54,383 bases of DNA from Streptomyces wedmorensis (GTDB lineage: Bacteria; Actinomycetota; Actinomycetes; Streptomycetales; Streptomycetaceae), in assembly GCF_000716445.1 (NCBI RefSeq), contig NZ_JNWK01000048.1, positions 1-54,383 on the forward strand, given 5' to 3'. Below the pieces are notes generated by a model that was given only the letters and a program-made list of their open reading frames with translations, was not told the DNA's origin and searched no databases. Position numbers and translations under genes: made by a program. Positions 23,135 through 32,764 of the stretch are shown piece after piece. Numbering within the stretch: position 1 is the first letter of the stretch; each line of letters begins with the position of its first letter.

Positions 23135-24094
23135 GTGCTGACCCCCCTCGCCTACATCGCCCAGCGCTGGACGCCGTCCCCCCGGACGCTCCGGCGCGCC
23201 GCGCTCTCCGCCGTCGTGATGAGCGTCTTCATCATCGTCACGGGTGGCGCGGTCCGGCTGACCGGTTCCGGTCTCGGCTGCGACACCTGGCCGAAGTGCA
23301 CGGACGACAGCCTCATCGTGACGCCCGAGCAGGGCTACCGCGGCGTCATCGAGTTCGGCAACCGGATGCTGACGTACGTGCTGTCGGCGGCCGTCGGCTG
23401 GGCGATCGTCGCCGCCCGGTCCACCAAGCCGTGGCGCCGGAACCTGACCCGCTGGGCCTGGGCGCAGTTCTGGATCGTGATGAGCAACGCCGTGATCGGC
23501 GGCATCACCGTGTGGATGGGCCTCAACCCGTGGACGGTGGCCGGCCACTTCATCGCCGCGAACTCGCTGCTCACGGTCGCGGTGATCACCTGGCACCGGG
23601 CCGGCGAGGGCGACACCGCGCCCCGGCCGCGGGTGCCGCGCCCGGTCCGCAAGCTGTCCTGGGCGATCACGGTCACCTCGGGTCTGCTGATCGTGCTCGG
23701 TACGACGGTGACCGGCGCCGGCAAGCACGCCGGCGACAGCAGCGACGTGCCGCGCATGCCGTGGGACTGGACGGACGCCGCCCACGTCCACGCGATCGCC
23801 GCCTGGGTCGTCTGCGCCCTCGCGCTCGCCATGTGGCTGGTCCTGCGCGTGGTGGACGCCCCCGACGACACCAGGGCCCGCGCCCGCGACCTGCTGATCG
23901 TGCTGCTCGCGCAGGGCGGGATCGGCTACGTCCAGTACTTCACCGGCGTCCCCGAGCTCCTGGTCGCCGTCCACATGCTCGGCTCCTCGCTGATGTGGGT
24001 CGCGGTGCTGCGGCTGGCCCTGAGCCTGCGCGAGCGCCCGGTCCCGGCCCCGGAGATCCCCGCGCAGGCCGACTCCGCGCTCACGGCCGCCTGA
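23135..24094 (+). CDS. ctaA: Heme A synthase (COX15/CtaA family)
   Basis: A 319-residue membrane enzyme with about eight helices that oxidises heme O to heme A for the aa3 cytochrome oxidase. Seen: IVTGGAVRLTGSGLGCDTWPKCTDD (first helix pair and the extracellular cysteine pair), IEFGNRMLTYVLSA with the heme-ligand histidine position replaced by the EFGNR form typical of actinobacteria, VAGHFIAANSLLTVAV, GTTVTGAGKHAGDS, AAHVHAIAAWVV and VHMLGSSLMWVAVLRL. Conserved His residues in GHF, VHA and VHM support heme binding. Its metabolic partner ctaB (heme O synthase) is about 2.6 kb downstream on the other strand. Confidence 0.93.
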   Translation: MLTPLAYIAQRWTPSPRTLRRAALSAVVMSVFIIVTGGAVRLTGSGLGCDTWPKCTDDSLIVTPEQGYRGVIEFGNRMLTYVLSAAVGWAIVAARSTKPWRRNLTRWAWAQFWIVMSNAVIGGITVWMGLNPWTVAGHFIAANSLLTVAVITWHRAGEGDTAPRPRVPRPVRKLSWAITVTSGLLIVLGTTVTGAGKHAGDSSDVPRMPWDWTDAAHVHAIAAWVVCALALAMWLVLRVVDAPDDTRARARDLLIVLLAQGGIGYVQYFTGVPELLVAVHMLGSSLMWVAVLRLALSLRERPVPAPEIPAQADSALTAA

Positions 24095-24105
24095 GACCAC
24101 GCCCG

Positions 24106-24150
24106 GGACCGCCCGGACCCCCGCCCGGCGGGCGGGGGTCCGGGCGGTCC
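24106..24150. terminator. Bidirectional terminator between ctaA and the Imm49 gene
   Basis: A perfect 21-bp GC-rich stem (24106-24126 with 24130-24150) and a 3-nt loop fill almost the whole gap between the convergent stop codons. Confidence 0.88.
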
Positions 24151-24152
24151 GG

Positions 24153-25073
24153 CTATGCGGACACCGGCGCGCGCAGCAGCGCCTCGGGCAGGTAGCCGGA
24201 GCGGACGGCGGGCTCCCAGCCGTGCGCCAGACGGGCGAGGGAGGCCAGGGCGACGGTCACCACGGGCAGCAGGCTCCTCGGCTCCGGATCGGCGCCGACG
24301 TCCTCCCGGTGCGCGTCGAGCCGCGCCACGAGGGCCCGCTCGAAGGCCTCGCGGTCGTCGTCGAGCAGGACGCGCAGCAGCCGCTGGTCCGGGGTCAGCG
24401 CACCAGCCCCGTCGAGGCGGGCCGCGGCAGCGGCGAGTTCCTCGGCACCGGGGCGGCGCAGCGGGAGCTCGCCGGGGACGGCGCCGGGCACCGGGCCGTG
24501 CTCCACCGTCAGGTAGAGGCACAGGGCGTCCATCTCGGCGAGGTCCGCAGGCTCCGAGACGGAGTCGAAGCGCGAGTACGGGACCCCGGAGCGGATCGCA
24601 GGTGCGTAGTCCTCGTGGAGCAGCGGGCCGATCACCCGCCGGCGCTCCCGGACGAGGCCGCTGATCAGGCAGAGCGCGAACGCCTCCACCCAGGTCCGCG
24701 CGGTGGGCACCCGGTGTCCCCGGTCCCAGCTCTCGTCGAAGAGCTGGTCGTCGCTGCTCAGGGTCTCCCCCGTGAGGGGCAGCGGGACGTCCCAGTCACC
24801 CTCGGGGAAGCAGCCGATGCCCAGGATGCCGAGGGCGCACTCGGCGGCGGTGAGCAGCGCCTCGCGGGACGGCTCCGTGGCGAGCTCGGGGTCCTCCAGG
24901 GTGCGGGCCCCGACGTGGTCGAGGAGTTCGTCGCGGGTCTCCCCGAGGCCGGTCAGCGACATGCCGCTGCCGTACCGGAGGTCGTGCCAGCGGCCGAAGG
25001 TCCGCCCCCTGATGCCGTCGAGCGCCCGCTCGATCCTCGCCCCGTCGACCTCGTGCACGGTCGTCTCCTGCAT
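24153..25073 (-). CDS. Imm49-family immunity protein (stand-alone)
   Basis: A 306-residue protein resembling the Imm49 immunity family of polymorphic toxin systems. Seen: AAECALGILGIGCFPEGDWDVPLPL, TARTWVEAFALCLISGLVRERRRVIG, LHEDYAPAIRSGVPYSRFDSVSEPADLAEMDALCLYL, LTPDQRLLRVLLDDDREAFERAL and LLPVVTVALASLARLAHGW. No toxin, secretion gene or other immunity gene is adjacent, which is common for Imm49 in Streptomyces. A different housekeeping use is possible. Three in-frame ATGs exist (25103, 25091, 25073); I chose 25073 because GGGGAGG lies 8 nt before it. It converges on ctaA across a strong terminator. Confidence 0.78.
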   Translation of the reverse strand: MQETTVHEVDGARIERALDGIRGRTFGRWHDLRYGSGMSLTGLGETRDELLDHVGARTLEDPELATEPSREALLTAAECALGILGIGCFPEGDWDVPLPLTGETLSSDDQLFDESWDRGHRVPTARTWVEAFALCLISGLVRERRRVIGPLLHEDYAPAIRSGVPYSRFDSVSEPADLAEMDALCLYLTVEHGPVPGAVPGELPLRRPGAEELAAAAARLDGAGALTPDQRLLRVLLDDDREAFERALVARLDAHREDVGADPEPRSLLPVVTVALASLARLAHGWEPAVRSGYLPEALLRAPVSA

Positions 25074-25115
25074 GGCTGCCGCCTCCCCCATGATCGTTTC
25101 CATCTGCTCCGCACG

Positions 25116-26228
25116 TTACCGACGGGGACTGACAGCGGGTCCGAGCCGGTAGACGCGCCGGGCGTTGTCCCCCGCGATCATGGTCGCGACGCGCTGGGCG
25201 TCCGTACGGGACCAGGCGCCGTCGGCGACCCAGTCGCCGAGCACCCGGGAGAGCGCCGAGCGGAAGGTGCTCGCGGCGACCACGTGGAGCTCGGGCAGCG
25301 CGTGGGCGCCGCTGGAGAAGAGCAGCTTGCCGAAGGGCGCCCGTTCGAGGACTTCGGCGAGCGCGGCCGCCGCCCGGGCGCCGGTGTGGGCGAGGACGGG
25401 GCCGAGGTCCGCGTACACGTGCGCGTGGACGGCGGTCAGCCGCGCCGCCTCGCGGTGGTACGGGTACGCGTGCAGCAGCACGAGGTCGGCGCCGAGTCCC
25501 GCGGTGGCGGTGGCGAAGCCGGCGACGGCGGACGGGTCCCGGTCGCCGGTGTGCAGCTGGAGGGGGCGTCCTGCGGTGACGGCGACCCAGAGCAGGTGGC
25601 GCAGCAGGACGGGGTCGGTGAGGCGGTCGCCGGCGGCGCGACCGGCGAGCCAGCGGCCGGCGGCGCCGCGGACCTCGCCGGGTCCGGGGGGTTCGGGGGT
25701 GTGCGCGAGCCCCCGGCGTACGCCCGCCTCGGAGGCGAAGGCCACGGCTTCGGCGGCGGCGCCGTGGACGGCCTCGGCGAGGTCGGCGAGGAAGGCCTCG
25801 ACGGTCCCCGAGGTGTCGGCGACCTGTTCGGCGAGGTGTTCGAGGCGGACGATCTCGTGGGCCTCGGCGGCGCCGGCGGCGGCGATCTCGGCGGGTCCCG
25901 TGAGGTCGCCGGGGAGCCCGGTGTCGACCAGGTAGGTGGAGATGCCGGAGGCGCGCAGGAGCCTGCGGCCCGCTTCGGCGACGCCGAGTTCACGGCGGCG
26001 GGCGAGGTAACGGGCGGGCGGGCAGTGCGGTTCGAGGCCGAGCAGCGGCGGGCACCAGCGGCGTACGGCGAACCCGGTCTGGGTGTCGAAGAACGTGGTG
26101 CCGGCGGCGGGCAGCGCGGCGGTCCCGCCGAGCTGGGCGCCGAGCCGGGCCTCGAAGGTGCCGAGGCCGAGCTCGGTGCGGAGCACTCCGTGGCAGTACT
26201 GGTCGACCAGGGTCGGCGTGTCGATCAT
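25116..26228 (-). CDS. Amidohydrolase-2-type metal-dependent hydrolase
   Basis: A 370-residue protein of the amidohydrolase superfamily with a TIM-barrel fold. Likely metal or active-site segments: the N-terminal LVDQYCHGVL (replacing the usual HxH with a single His), LQLHTGDRD, LLHAYPYHREAARL, HVYADLGPVLAHTG, LFSSGAHALPELH and the end IAGDNARRVYRLG. The latter motifs resemble FluG/uronate-isomerase-like amidohydrolases, where the final AGDNARR is a hallmark. The substrate is unknown. The ATG at 26228 follows GGGAG. Imm49 lies 42 bp downstream on the same strand, so they might be cotranscribed. Confidence 0.8.
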   Translation of the reverse strand: MIDTPTLVDQYCHGVLRTELGLGTFEARLGAQLGGTAALPAAGTTFFDTQTGFAVRRWCPPLLGLEPHCPPARYLARRRELGVAEAGRRLLRASGISTYLVDTGLPGDLTGPAEIAAAGAAEAHEIVRLEHLAEQVADTSGTVEAFLADLAEAVHGAAAEAVAFASEAGVRRGLAHTPEPPGPGEVRGAAGRWLAGRAAGDRLTDPVLLRHLLWVAVTAGRPLQLHTGDRDPSAVAGFATATAGLGADLVLLHAYPYHREAARLTAVHAHVYADLGPVLAHTGARAAAALAEVLERAPFGKLLFSSGAHALPELHVVAASTFRSALSRVLGDWVADGAWSRTDAQRVATMIAGDNARRVYRLGPAVSPRR

Positions 26229-26243
26229 CTCGGGGGGCTCCCT

Positions 26244-26267
26244 GTGTGGACGTGTCTCCACACGTCC
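26244..26267. repeat. Overlapping inverted repeats before the amidohydrolase gene
   Basis: GGACGTGT-CTCC-ACACGTCC (26248-26267) is a perfect 8-bp-arm hairpin. A competing pairing GTGTGGA-N6-TCCACAC uses 26244-26263. It lies 15 to 39 bp upstream of the amidohydrolase ATG and 31 bp past the stop of the preceding same-strand gene. It may be a terminator for the latter or an operator for the former. Confidence 0.45.
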
Positions 26268-26298
26268 TAACGGGTGAGCCCCGCGCGAGGTTGTTGCC

Positions 26299-26619
26299 TC
26301 AGCGGTCGGAGGGTCCGCCGATCTGGATGCCGGCCATCCGGGTCCACTCGTACGGGCCGGTGGTGACCTTGGCGGCGAACTCGCCGTCGAACTCCTCGTG
26401 GAGGGTCAGTCCGGCCTTCTCGGCCGCCTGTCGCGCGACCTCGTAGGTCGGCGCCACCAGGTCGCCCCAGCCGCCGTCGGTGCCGACGAGGACGATCCGG
26501 GTGCCGGCCTGGCCGATGTGCGCGAGGTGTCCCTCGGAGCCGCCGTGCGCCTTGGAGAAGGCCCGGATCTCCTTGGCGAGCCTGGCCGCCTTGCGCTCTG
26601 CCTGCTTCGTTTCTGCCAT
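26299..26619 (-). CDS. Conserved small protein of unknown function (106 aa)
   Basis: I do not recognise a named family. The protein starts with a charged helix (AETKQAERKAARLAKEIRAFSKAHGG), then IGQAGTRIVLVGTDGGWGDLVAPTYEVARQAAEKAGLTLHEEF, a small alpha/beta unit, and ends WTRMAGIQIGGPSDR. It has no signal or membrane segment and is soluble. The ATG at 26619 has no ribosome site but TAGCAT 7 nt upstream, pointing to a leaderless transcript. It is separated from ctaB by a terminator and is therefore its own unit. Confidence 0.78.
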   Translation of the reverse strand: MAETKQAERKAARLAKEIRAFSKAHGGSEGHLAHIGQAGTRIVLVGTDGGWGDLVAPTYEVARQAAEKAGLTLHEEFDGEFAAKVTTGPYEWTRMAGIQIGGPSDR

Positions 26620-26626
26620 GACAGGG

Positions 26627-26632
26627 ATGCTA
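26627..26632 (-). promoter_or_regulatory. -10 element of the 106-aa protein gene (leaderless)
   Basis: TAGCAT on the minus strand ends 7 nt before the ATG at 26619. No clear -35 is visible at normal spacing. Confidence 0.45.
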
Positions 26633-26655
26633 CCGAGGCGTAGATCGAGTGGCGA

Positions 26656-26693
26656 CGGCCGGGTCACGTGGCCTATCCCACGTGACCCGGCCG
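26656..26693 (-). terminator. Terminator downstream of ctaB
   Basis: A perfect 16-bp stem (26656-26671 with 26678-26693) and a 6-nt loop begin 28 nt after the ctaB stop codon in its direction of transcription. The stem contains CACGTG. Confidence 0.8.
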
Positions 26694-26720
26694 CCGGCCG
26701 GACATCTCATCTGAGCGCGA

Positions 26721-27668
26721 TCAGCGCAGGAACGGGTCCACCGCGACCGCCACGAAGAGCAGCGACACATAGGTGATGGACCAGTGGAAGAGGCGCATCT
26801 CCTTGAGCTTGGCGCCGGTGGCGCCGTTCTTGGCGCGGTTGAGCAGGGCGTGCGCCTCCCACAGCCACCAGCCGCCGGTGAGCAGTGCCACGGCGGTGTA
26901 GAACCAGCCCGTGTAGCCCAGCGGGGTGAGCAGCAGCGAGACGGCGACCATGACCCAGCTGTAGAGCACGATCTGCTTGGCGACGACCTTGTTGGAGGCG
27001 AGCACCGGCAGCATGGGCACGCCCGCGCGTGCGTAGTCGTCCTTCACCTTCATCGACAGCGGCCAGTAGTGCGGCGGCGTCCAGAAGAAGATGACGAGGA
27101 AGAGGATGACCGCGGCCCACGACATCGAGTTCGTGACGGCCGACCAGCCGATGAGCACCGGCAGGCAGCCCGCGATGCCGCCCCAGACGATGTTCTGGGC
27201 GGTGCGCCGCTTCAGGATCATCGTGTAGATCACGACGTAGAAGAGGAGCGCGCCGAGCGAGAGCGCGGCGGAGAGCCAGTTGACGAGCAGGCCGAACCAG
27301 AGCGTGGAGACCACGGCGAGGGTGAGGCCGAAGACCAGGCCCTCGCGCGGGGTGAGCACGCCGGTGACCAGCGGCCGCTGGGAGGTGCGGTCCATCAGGG
27401 CGTCGATGTCGCGGTCGATGTACATGTTCAGCGCGTTCGCGCCGCCCGCCGACAGATAGCCGCCGAAGCAGGTGGCGAGCACCAGCCAGAGGTCGGGCAC
27501 GCCCTGTTCGGCGAGGAACATCACCGGGACGGTGGTGATGAGCAGAAGTTCGATGATCCGCGGCTTGGTCAGCGCCACGAATGCCTTGACGCGGGCGCCG
27601 AACGGCCGATGGCCCCCCGGGCTGGGAGTCAAGACGACCCCTGCGGGTCGGGACTCGACGGCCGTCAC
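26721..27668 (-). CDS. ctaB: Protoheme IX farnesyltransferase (heme O synthase)
   Basis: A 315-residue membrane prenyltransferase of the UbiA superfamily that adds farnesyl to heme B to give heme O, the substrate of CtaA. Seen: [25 protein letters not shown], the first Asp-rich motif [23 protein letters not shown], the second motif region [27 protein letters not shown], and about eight helices. I start at GTG 27668 ([10 protein letters not shown]) with GGGG nearby. An upstream GTG at 27743 lies within the predicted -10, so it would not be in the transcript. It diverges from tkt. Confidence 0.95.
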   Translation of the reverse strand: MTAVESRPAGVVLTPSPGGHRPFGARVKAFVALTKPRIIELLLITTVPVMFLAEQGVPDLWLVLATCFGGYLSAGGANALNMYIDRDIDALMDRTSQRPLVTGVLTPREGLVFGLTLAVVSTLWFGLLVNWLSAALSLGALLFYVVIYTMILKRRTAQNIVWGGIAGCLPVLIGWSAVTNSMSWAAVILFLVIFFWTPPHYWPLSMKVKDDYARAGVPMLPVLASNKVVAKQIVLYSWVMVAVSLLLTPLGYTGWFYTAVALLTGGWWLWEAHALLNRAKNGATGAKLKEMRLFHWSITYVSLLFVAVAVDPFLR

Positions 27669-27982
27669 GCACACCCCTGACAGAGAAATTCCCAGCAAGC
27701 TCCCCGGATGAAGGCGGGGTGAAGCTTGCGCGTACCACGCCACTGTAGACGTTGCCCAGACGCCGATCTTCGCGGGGGTGGGGTCGTGTTGGAGGGGTAC
27801 GTCCCAAGGGGTGGACGCCGCTCGGGAGGCGAACTCTCACACCCGGCGGCAGTCTTGCCGTGTCCGCTCATTTGAGGGGCGCGCACACGAAAAGAGGGGC
27901 GTTCCGGCGGGGGTAGGCTCGACAACGCCGGTACACCCTCAGTCACCGGCCCAAGACATGTGGAGAGGAGCCCTGACCCAGG
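27669..27982. promoter_or_regulatory. Divergent ctaB-tkt regulatory region (314 bp, no gene)
   Basis: Minus strand: TACAGT (27747-27742) is a good -10 for ctaB, giving a leader of about 65 nt. The leader contains a hairpin, GCAAGCT (27695-27701) with AGCTTGC (27723-27729) and an inner CCCC/GGGG pairing. Plus strand: TAGGCT (27914-27919) is a plausible tkt -10, with a leader of about 57 nt and GAGAGGAG before the GTG. A 71-codon open frame (27778-27993) overlaps the tkt start but has no coding features I trust. Confidence 0.5.
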
Positions 27983-30070
27983 GTGAGCACTAAGCCGACC
28001 ACCACAGACCTCGAGTGGACCGAGTTGGACCAGCGGGCCGTCGACACCGCCCGCATCCTGGCCGCGGACGCCGTACAGAAGGTCGGCAACGGCCATCCCG
28101 GTACGGCGATGAGCCTGGCGCCCGCCGCGTACACCCTCTTCCAGAAGGTGATGCGGCACGACCCGGCCGACCCCGAGTGGGTCGGGCGCGACCGGTTCGT
28201 CCTCTCCGCCGGCCACTCGTCCCTGACGCTGTACACCCAGCTCTACCTGGGTGGCTTCGGTCTCGAGCTGGACGACCTGAAGTCCTTCCGCACCTGGGGC
28301 TCGAAGACCCCGGGCCACCCGGAGTACGGCCACACCGCCGGCGTCGAGACCACCACGGGCCCGCTGGGCCAGGGTGTGGCGAACGCGGTGGGCATGGCGA
28401 TGGCCGCCCGCTACGAGCGCGGTCTGTTCGACCCGGAGGCCGCCACCGGCGCGTCCCCGTTCGACCACCGGATCTACGCGATCGCCGGTGACGGCTGCCT
28501 CCAGGAGGGCATCTCCGCGGAGGCGTCCTCGCTGGCCGGCCACCAGAAGCTCGGCAACCTGATCCTGCTGTGGGACGACAACCACATCTCGATCGAGGGC
28601 GACACCGAGACGGCCGTGTCCGAGGACACGATGAAGCGGTACGAGGCGTACGGCTGGCACGTCCAGCGCGTCGAGCCGCAGGCCAACGGCGACCTGGACC
28701 CGGCCGCGCTGTACGCGGCGATCAAGGCCGCCGAGGCCGAGACCGAGCGTCCGTCGTTCATCGCGATGCGCTCGATCATCGCCTGGCCCGCTCCGAACGC
28801 GCAGAACACCGAGGCCGCGCACGGCTCGGCGCTCGGCGACGCGGAGATCGCGGCCACCAAGCGCGTCCTCGGCTTCGACCCGGAGCAGACCTTCGAGGTC
28901 TCCGACGAGGTCATCGCGCACACCCGGTCGCTCGGCGACCGCGGCCGCGAGGCCCGCGCCGCCTGGGACAAGTCGCTCGCCGAGTGGCGCACGGCCAACC
29001 CGGAGCGCGCCGCCGAGTTCGACCGCATCGAGGCGAACGAGCTGCCGGCCGGATGGGCCGACAAGCTTCCGGTCTTCGAGCCGGGCAAGGGTGTCGCCAC
29101 CCGTGCCGCCTCGGGCCAGGTCCTCAAGGCGCTCGGCGCGGTCATCCCGGAGCTGTGGGGCGGTTCGGCCGACCTCGCCGGCTCGAACAACACGACGATC
29201 GACAAGGACTCGTCGTTCCTGCCCGAGGGCAACCCGCTGCCGGAGGCCGACAAGTACGGCCGCACGATCCACTTCGGCATCCGCGAGCACTCCATGGCCG
29301 CGGAGATGAACGGCATCGCGCTGCACGGCAACACGCGCGTCTACGGCGGCACCTTCCTGGTGTTCTCCGACTACATGCGCAACGCCGTGCGTCTGTCCGC
29401 GCTGATGCACCTGCCCGTGACGTACGTCTGGACCCACGACTCGATCGGTCTGGGCGAGGACGGCCCGACGCACCAGCCGGTGGAGCACCTGGCCTCGCTG
29501 CGCGCGATCCCGGGCCTGAACGTGGTCCGTCCCGCCGACGCCAACGAGACGGCGATCGCCTGGCGCGAGATCATGCAGCGCCACACCAAGGTCTTCGGCA
29601 AGGGCGCCCCGCACGGCCTCGCGCTCACCCGCCAGGGCGTGCCCACGTACGCGCCGAACGAGGACACCGTCAAGGGCGGCTACGTCCTGTTCGACGCCGA
29701 AGGCGGCGACGCGCAGGTCGTGCTGATCGGTACGGGCTCCGAGGTGCACCTGGCCGTCGAGGCCCGCGAGCAGCTCCAGGCCGCCGGCGTCCCGACCCGC
29801 GTGGTCTCGATGCCGTGCGTGGAGTGGTTCGAGGAGCAGGACCAGGCGTACAAGGACTCGGTCCTGCCGCCGTCGGTCAAGGCCCGGGTCGCCGTCGAGG
29901 CGGGCATCGGTCTCACCTGGCACAAGTACGTCGGCGACGCCGGCCGGATCGTCTCCCTCGAGCACTTCGGTGCCTCGGCGGACGCGAAGGTCCTCTTCCG
30001 CGAGTTCGGGTTCACGCCCGAGGCGATCGTCGCCGCCGCCCGGGAATCGATCGACGCCGCCGCGCGCTGA
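27983..30070 (+). CDS. tkt: Transketolase
   Basis: A 695-residue thiamine-diphosphate enzyme of the non-oxidative pentose phosphate pathway, moving two-carbon units between sugar phosphates. Seen: [41 protein letters not shown], the ThDP motif [19 protein letters not shown]...[25 protein letters not shown] (the catalytic Glu in the pyrimidine domain), [25 protein letters not shown] and the C-terminal [12 protein letters not shown]. It begins at GTG 27983 and is the first gene of the tkt-tal-zwf-opcA-pgl operon. Confidence 0.97.
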   Translation: MSTKPTTTDLEWTELDQRAVDTARILAADAVQKVGNGHPGTAMSLAPAAYTLFQKVMRHDPADPEWVGRDRFVLSAGHSSLTLYTQLYLGGFGLELDDLKSFRTWGSKTPGHPEYGHTAGVETTTGPLGQGVANAVGMAMAARYERGLFDPEAATGASPFDHRIYAIAGDGCLQEGISAEASSLAGHQKLGNLILLWDDNHISIEGDTETAVSEDTMKRYEAYGWHVQRVEPQANGDLDPAALYAAIKAAEAETERPSFIAMRSIIAWPAPNAQNTEAAHGSALGDAEIAATKRVLGFDPEQTFEVSDEVIAHTRSLGDRGREARAAWDKSLAEWRTANPERAAEFDRIEANELPAGWADKLPVFEPGKGVATRAASGQVLKALGAVIPELWGGSADLAGSNNTTIDKDSSFLPEGNPLPEADKYGRTIHFGIREHSMAAEMNGIALHGNTRVYGGTFLVFSDYMRNAVRLSALMHLPVTYVWTHDSIGLGEDGPTHQPVEHLASLRAIPGLNVVRPADANETAIAWREIMQRHTKVFGKGAPHGLALTRQGVPTYAPNEDTVKGGYVLFDAEGGDAQVVLIGTGSEVHLAVEAREQLQAAGVPTRVVSMPCVEWFEEQDQAYKDSVLPPSVKARVAVEAGIGLTWHKYVGDAGRIVSLEHFGASADAKVLFREFGFTPEAIVAAARESIDAAAR

Positions 30071-30107
30071 CGCCCATACGTACGACTTAATTGGAGATGC
30101 AACTCTC

Positions 30108-31226
30108 ATGACAGACGCTCTCAAGCGCCTCTCCGACGAAGGCGTCGCGATCTGGCTGGACGACCTCTCGCGCCAGCGGATCACGTCCGGCAACCTGGCC
30201 GAGCTGATCGACCAGAGCCACGTGGTCGGTGTCACCACCAACCCGTCCATCTTCCAGAAGGCCATCTCGGAGGGGCACGGCTACGACCAGCAGCTCGCCG
30301 ACCTCGCCGCGCGCAAGGTGACCGTCGACGAGGCCATCCGCATGATCACGACGGCGGACGTCCGTGACGCCGCCGACATCCTGCGGCCGGTCTTCGACGC
30401 GACGGACGGTCAGGACGGCCGGGTCTCCATCGAGGTCGACCCGCGCCTCGCCCACGAGACGGCCGCGACCATCGCCGAGGCCAAGCAGCTCGCCTGGCTG
30501 GTGGACCGCCCCAACACCCTCATCAAGATCCCGGCCACCAAGGCGGGCCTGCCGGCGATCACCGAGGTCATCGGCCTCGGCATCAGCGTCAACGTCACGC
30601 TGATCTTCTCGCTGGAGCGCTACCGCGCGGTCATGGACGCCTACCTGGCGGGTCTGGAGAAGGCCCGCGAGCGCGGCCTCGACCTCTCCAAGATCCACTC
30701 GGTGGCCTCCTTCTTCGTCTCCCGCGTGGACTCGGAGATCGACAAGCGCCTGGACGGCGTCGGCACCGACGAGGCCAAGGCGCTGAAGGGCAAGGCCGCC
30801 CTGGCCAACGCCCGTCTGGCCTACGAGGCGTACGAGGAGATCTTCTCCTCGGAGCGCTGGGCCGCCCTCGACAAGGCGCAGGCCAACAAGCAGCGTCCGC
30901 TGTGGGCCTCGACCGGCGTCAAGGACCCGGCGTACAAGGACACGCTGTACGTCGTGGACCTCGTCGCGCCCGGCACCGTCAACACCATGCCGGAAGCCAC
31001 CCTGGAGGCCACCGCCGACCACGGCGAGGTCACCGGTGACACCATCCGCGGCACCTACGAGCAGTCGCGCGCCGAGCTGGCCGCCGTCGAGGAGCTGGGC
31101 ATCAGCTACGACGACGTCGTCCAGCTCCTGGAGGACGAGGGCGTCGACAAGTTCGAGGCGTCCTGGAACGACCTGCTCAAGTCCACCGAGGCGGAGCTCC
31201 AGCGCCTCGCACCTTCGGAGGCGTAA
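30108..31226 (+). CDS. tal: Transaldolase
   Basis: A 372-residue class I aldolase moving the dihydroxyacetone unit from sedoheptulose-7-P to glyceraldehyde-3-P. Seen: [48 protein letters not shown], the Schiff-base lysine in [47 protein letters not shown] and [17 protein letters not shown]. The length and motifs match the long actinobacterial Tal type found beside zwf and opcA. It follows tkt by 37 bp and is separated from zwf by only 5 bp. The ATG at 30108 begins the family N-terminus. Confidence 0.96.
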   Translation: MTDALKRLSDEGVAIWLDDLSRQRITSGNLAELIDQSHVVGVTTNPSIFQKAISEGHGYDQQLADLAARKVTVDEAIRMITTADVRDAADILRPVFDATDGQDGRVSIEVDPRLAHETAATIAEAKQLAWLVDRPNTLIKIPATKAGLPAITEVIGLGISVNVTLIFSLERYRAVMDAYLAGLEKARERGLDLSKIHSVASFFVSRVDSEIDKRLDGVGTDEAKALKGKAALANARLAYEAYEEIFSSERWAALDKAQANKQRPLWASTGVKDPAYKDTLYVVDLVAPGTVNTMPEATLEATADHGEVTGDTIRGTYEQSRAELAAVEELGISYDDVVQLLEDEGVDKFEASWNDLLKSTEAELQRLAPSEA

Positions 31227-31231
31227 GCACT

Positions 31232-32764
31232 TTGAGCGCAGTCCACGGAGCCAACCCGCTCCGTGACGCCGCAGACCGACGGCTCCCGCGCATCGCGGGG
31301 CCGTCGGGCCTGGTGATCTTCGGCGTCACGGGCGATTTGTCCCGTAAGAAGCTGATGCCCGCCGTCTACGACCTGGCCAACCGCGGCCTGCTGCCGCCGG
31401 GCTTCTCGCTCGTCGGCTTCGCCCGCCGCGAGTGGGCGGACGAGGACTTCGCGCAGGAGGTCTACGAGGCCGTCAAGCAGCACGCGCGCACCCCCTTCCG
31501 CGAGGAGGTGTGGCAGCAGCTCATCCAGGGCATGCGGTTCGTCCAGGGCGACTTCGACGACGACACGGCCTTCGAGCAGCTCAAGTCGACGATCGAGGAG
31601 CTCGACAAGGCACAGGGAACGGGCGGCAACTTCGCCTTCTACCTGTCCGTGCCGCCGAAGTTCTTCCCGCTCGTCGTCCAGCAGCTCAAGAAGCACGGGC
31701 TCGCCGACCAGAAGGACGGCTCCTGGCGCCGCGCGGTCATCGAGAAGCCCTTCGGGCACGACCTGGCCTCCGCCAAGGAGCTCAACGAGGTCGTCCACGA
31801 GGTCTTCCCGCCCGACGAGGTCTTCCGGATCGACCACTACCTCGGCAAGGAGACCGTCCAGAACATCCTGGCGCTCCGCTTCGCGAACACCCTCTTCGAG
31901 CCGATCTGGAACCGGTCGTTCGTCGACCACGTGCAGATCACCATGGCCGAGGACATCGGCATCGGCGGCCGGGCCGGCTACTACGACGGCATCGGCGCCG
32001 CCCGTGACGTCATCCAGAACCACCTGCTCCAGCTGCTCGCGCTGACCGCGATGGAGGAGCCCGCCTCCTTCGACGCCGACGCGCTGGCCGCCGAGAAGAC
32101 CAAGGTCCTCGGCGCGGTGAAGCTGCCCAAGGACCTGGGCCAGTCCACGGTCCGCGGCCAGTACGCGGCCGGGTGGCAGGGCGGCGCGAAGGCCGTCGGC
32201 TACCTCCAGGAAGACGGCATCGACCCCCAGTCGAAGACCGACACCTACGCGGCCATCAAGCTGGAGATCGACAACCGCCGCTGGGCGGGCGTCCCGTTCT
32301 ACCTGCGCACCGGCAAGCGTCTGGGCCGCCGCGTCACGGAGATCGCGGTCGTGTTCCAGCGCGCCCCGCACTCCATCTTCGACCACACCGCGACCGAGGA
32401 ACTCGGTCGCAACGCCATCGTCATCCGGGTCCAGCCGGACGAGGGCGTGACGATGCGGTTCGGCTCCAAGGTGCCCGGCACCCAGATGGAGATCCGGGAC
32501 GTCTCCATGGACTTCGCGTACGGCGAGTCCTTCACGGAGTCCAGCCCCGAGGCGTACGAGCGGCTCATCCTCGACGTCCTGCTCGGCGACTCGAACCTCT
32601 TCCCGCGGGTCGAGGAGGTCGAGCTGTCGTGGAAGATCCTCGACCCGATCGAGCAGTTCTGGGACAAGCACGGCAAGCCCGCGCAGTACCAGTCCGGGAC
32701 CTGGGGTCCGGTCGAGGCGGACGAGATGCTCGCACGAGACGGCAGGAGCTGGCGCCGGCCATGA
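31232..32764 (+). CDS. zwf: Glucose-6-phosphate dehydrogenase
   Basis: A 510-residue enzyme catalysing entry to the oxidative pentose phosphate pathway and making NADPH. Seen: [26 protein letters not shown] (dinucleotide-binding), [18 protein letters not shown], the substrate and active site [21 protein letters not shown], and the C-terminal substrate region. It starts at TTG 31232; GGAGG (31217-31221) lies 10 nt upstream inside the tal 3' end, and no better start exists. The stop overlaps opcA by 4 bases (ATGA). In actinobacteria OpcA is needed for its full activity and redox control. Confidence 0.97.
   Translation: MSAVHGANPLRDAADRRLPRIAGPSGLVIFGVTGDLSRKKLMPAVYDLANRGLLPPGFSLVGFARREWADEDFAQEVYEAVKQHARTPFREEVWQQLIQGMRFVQGDFDDDTAFEQLKSTIEELDKAQGTGGNFAFYLSVPPKFFPLVVQQLKKHGLADQKDGSWRRAVIEKPFGHDLASAKELNEVVHEVFPPDEVFRIDHYLGKETVQNILALRFANTLFEPIWNRSFVDHVQITMAEDIGIGGRAGYYDGIGAARDVIQNHLLQLLALTAMEEPASFDADALAAEKTKVLGAVKLPKDLGQSTVRGQYAAGWQGGAKAVGYLQEDGIDPQSKTDTYAAIKLEIDNRRWAGVPFYLRTGKRLGRRVTEIAVVFQRAPHSIFDHTATEELGRNAIVIRVQPDEGVTMRFGSKVPGTQMEIRDVSMDFAYGESFTESSPEAYERLILDVLLGDSNLFPRVEEVELSWKILDPIEQFWDKHGKPAQYQSGTWGPVEADEMLARDGRSWRRP

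Noticed and set aside
27778..27993. 71-codon frame between ctaB and tkt on the plus strand
   Set aside because: It covers the tkt promoter and start, lacks a ribosome site and domain features.
27665..30265. Open frame of 866 codons on the minus strand
   Set aside because: Antisense to transketolase, whose motifs are unmistakable.
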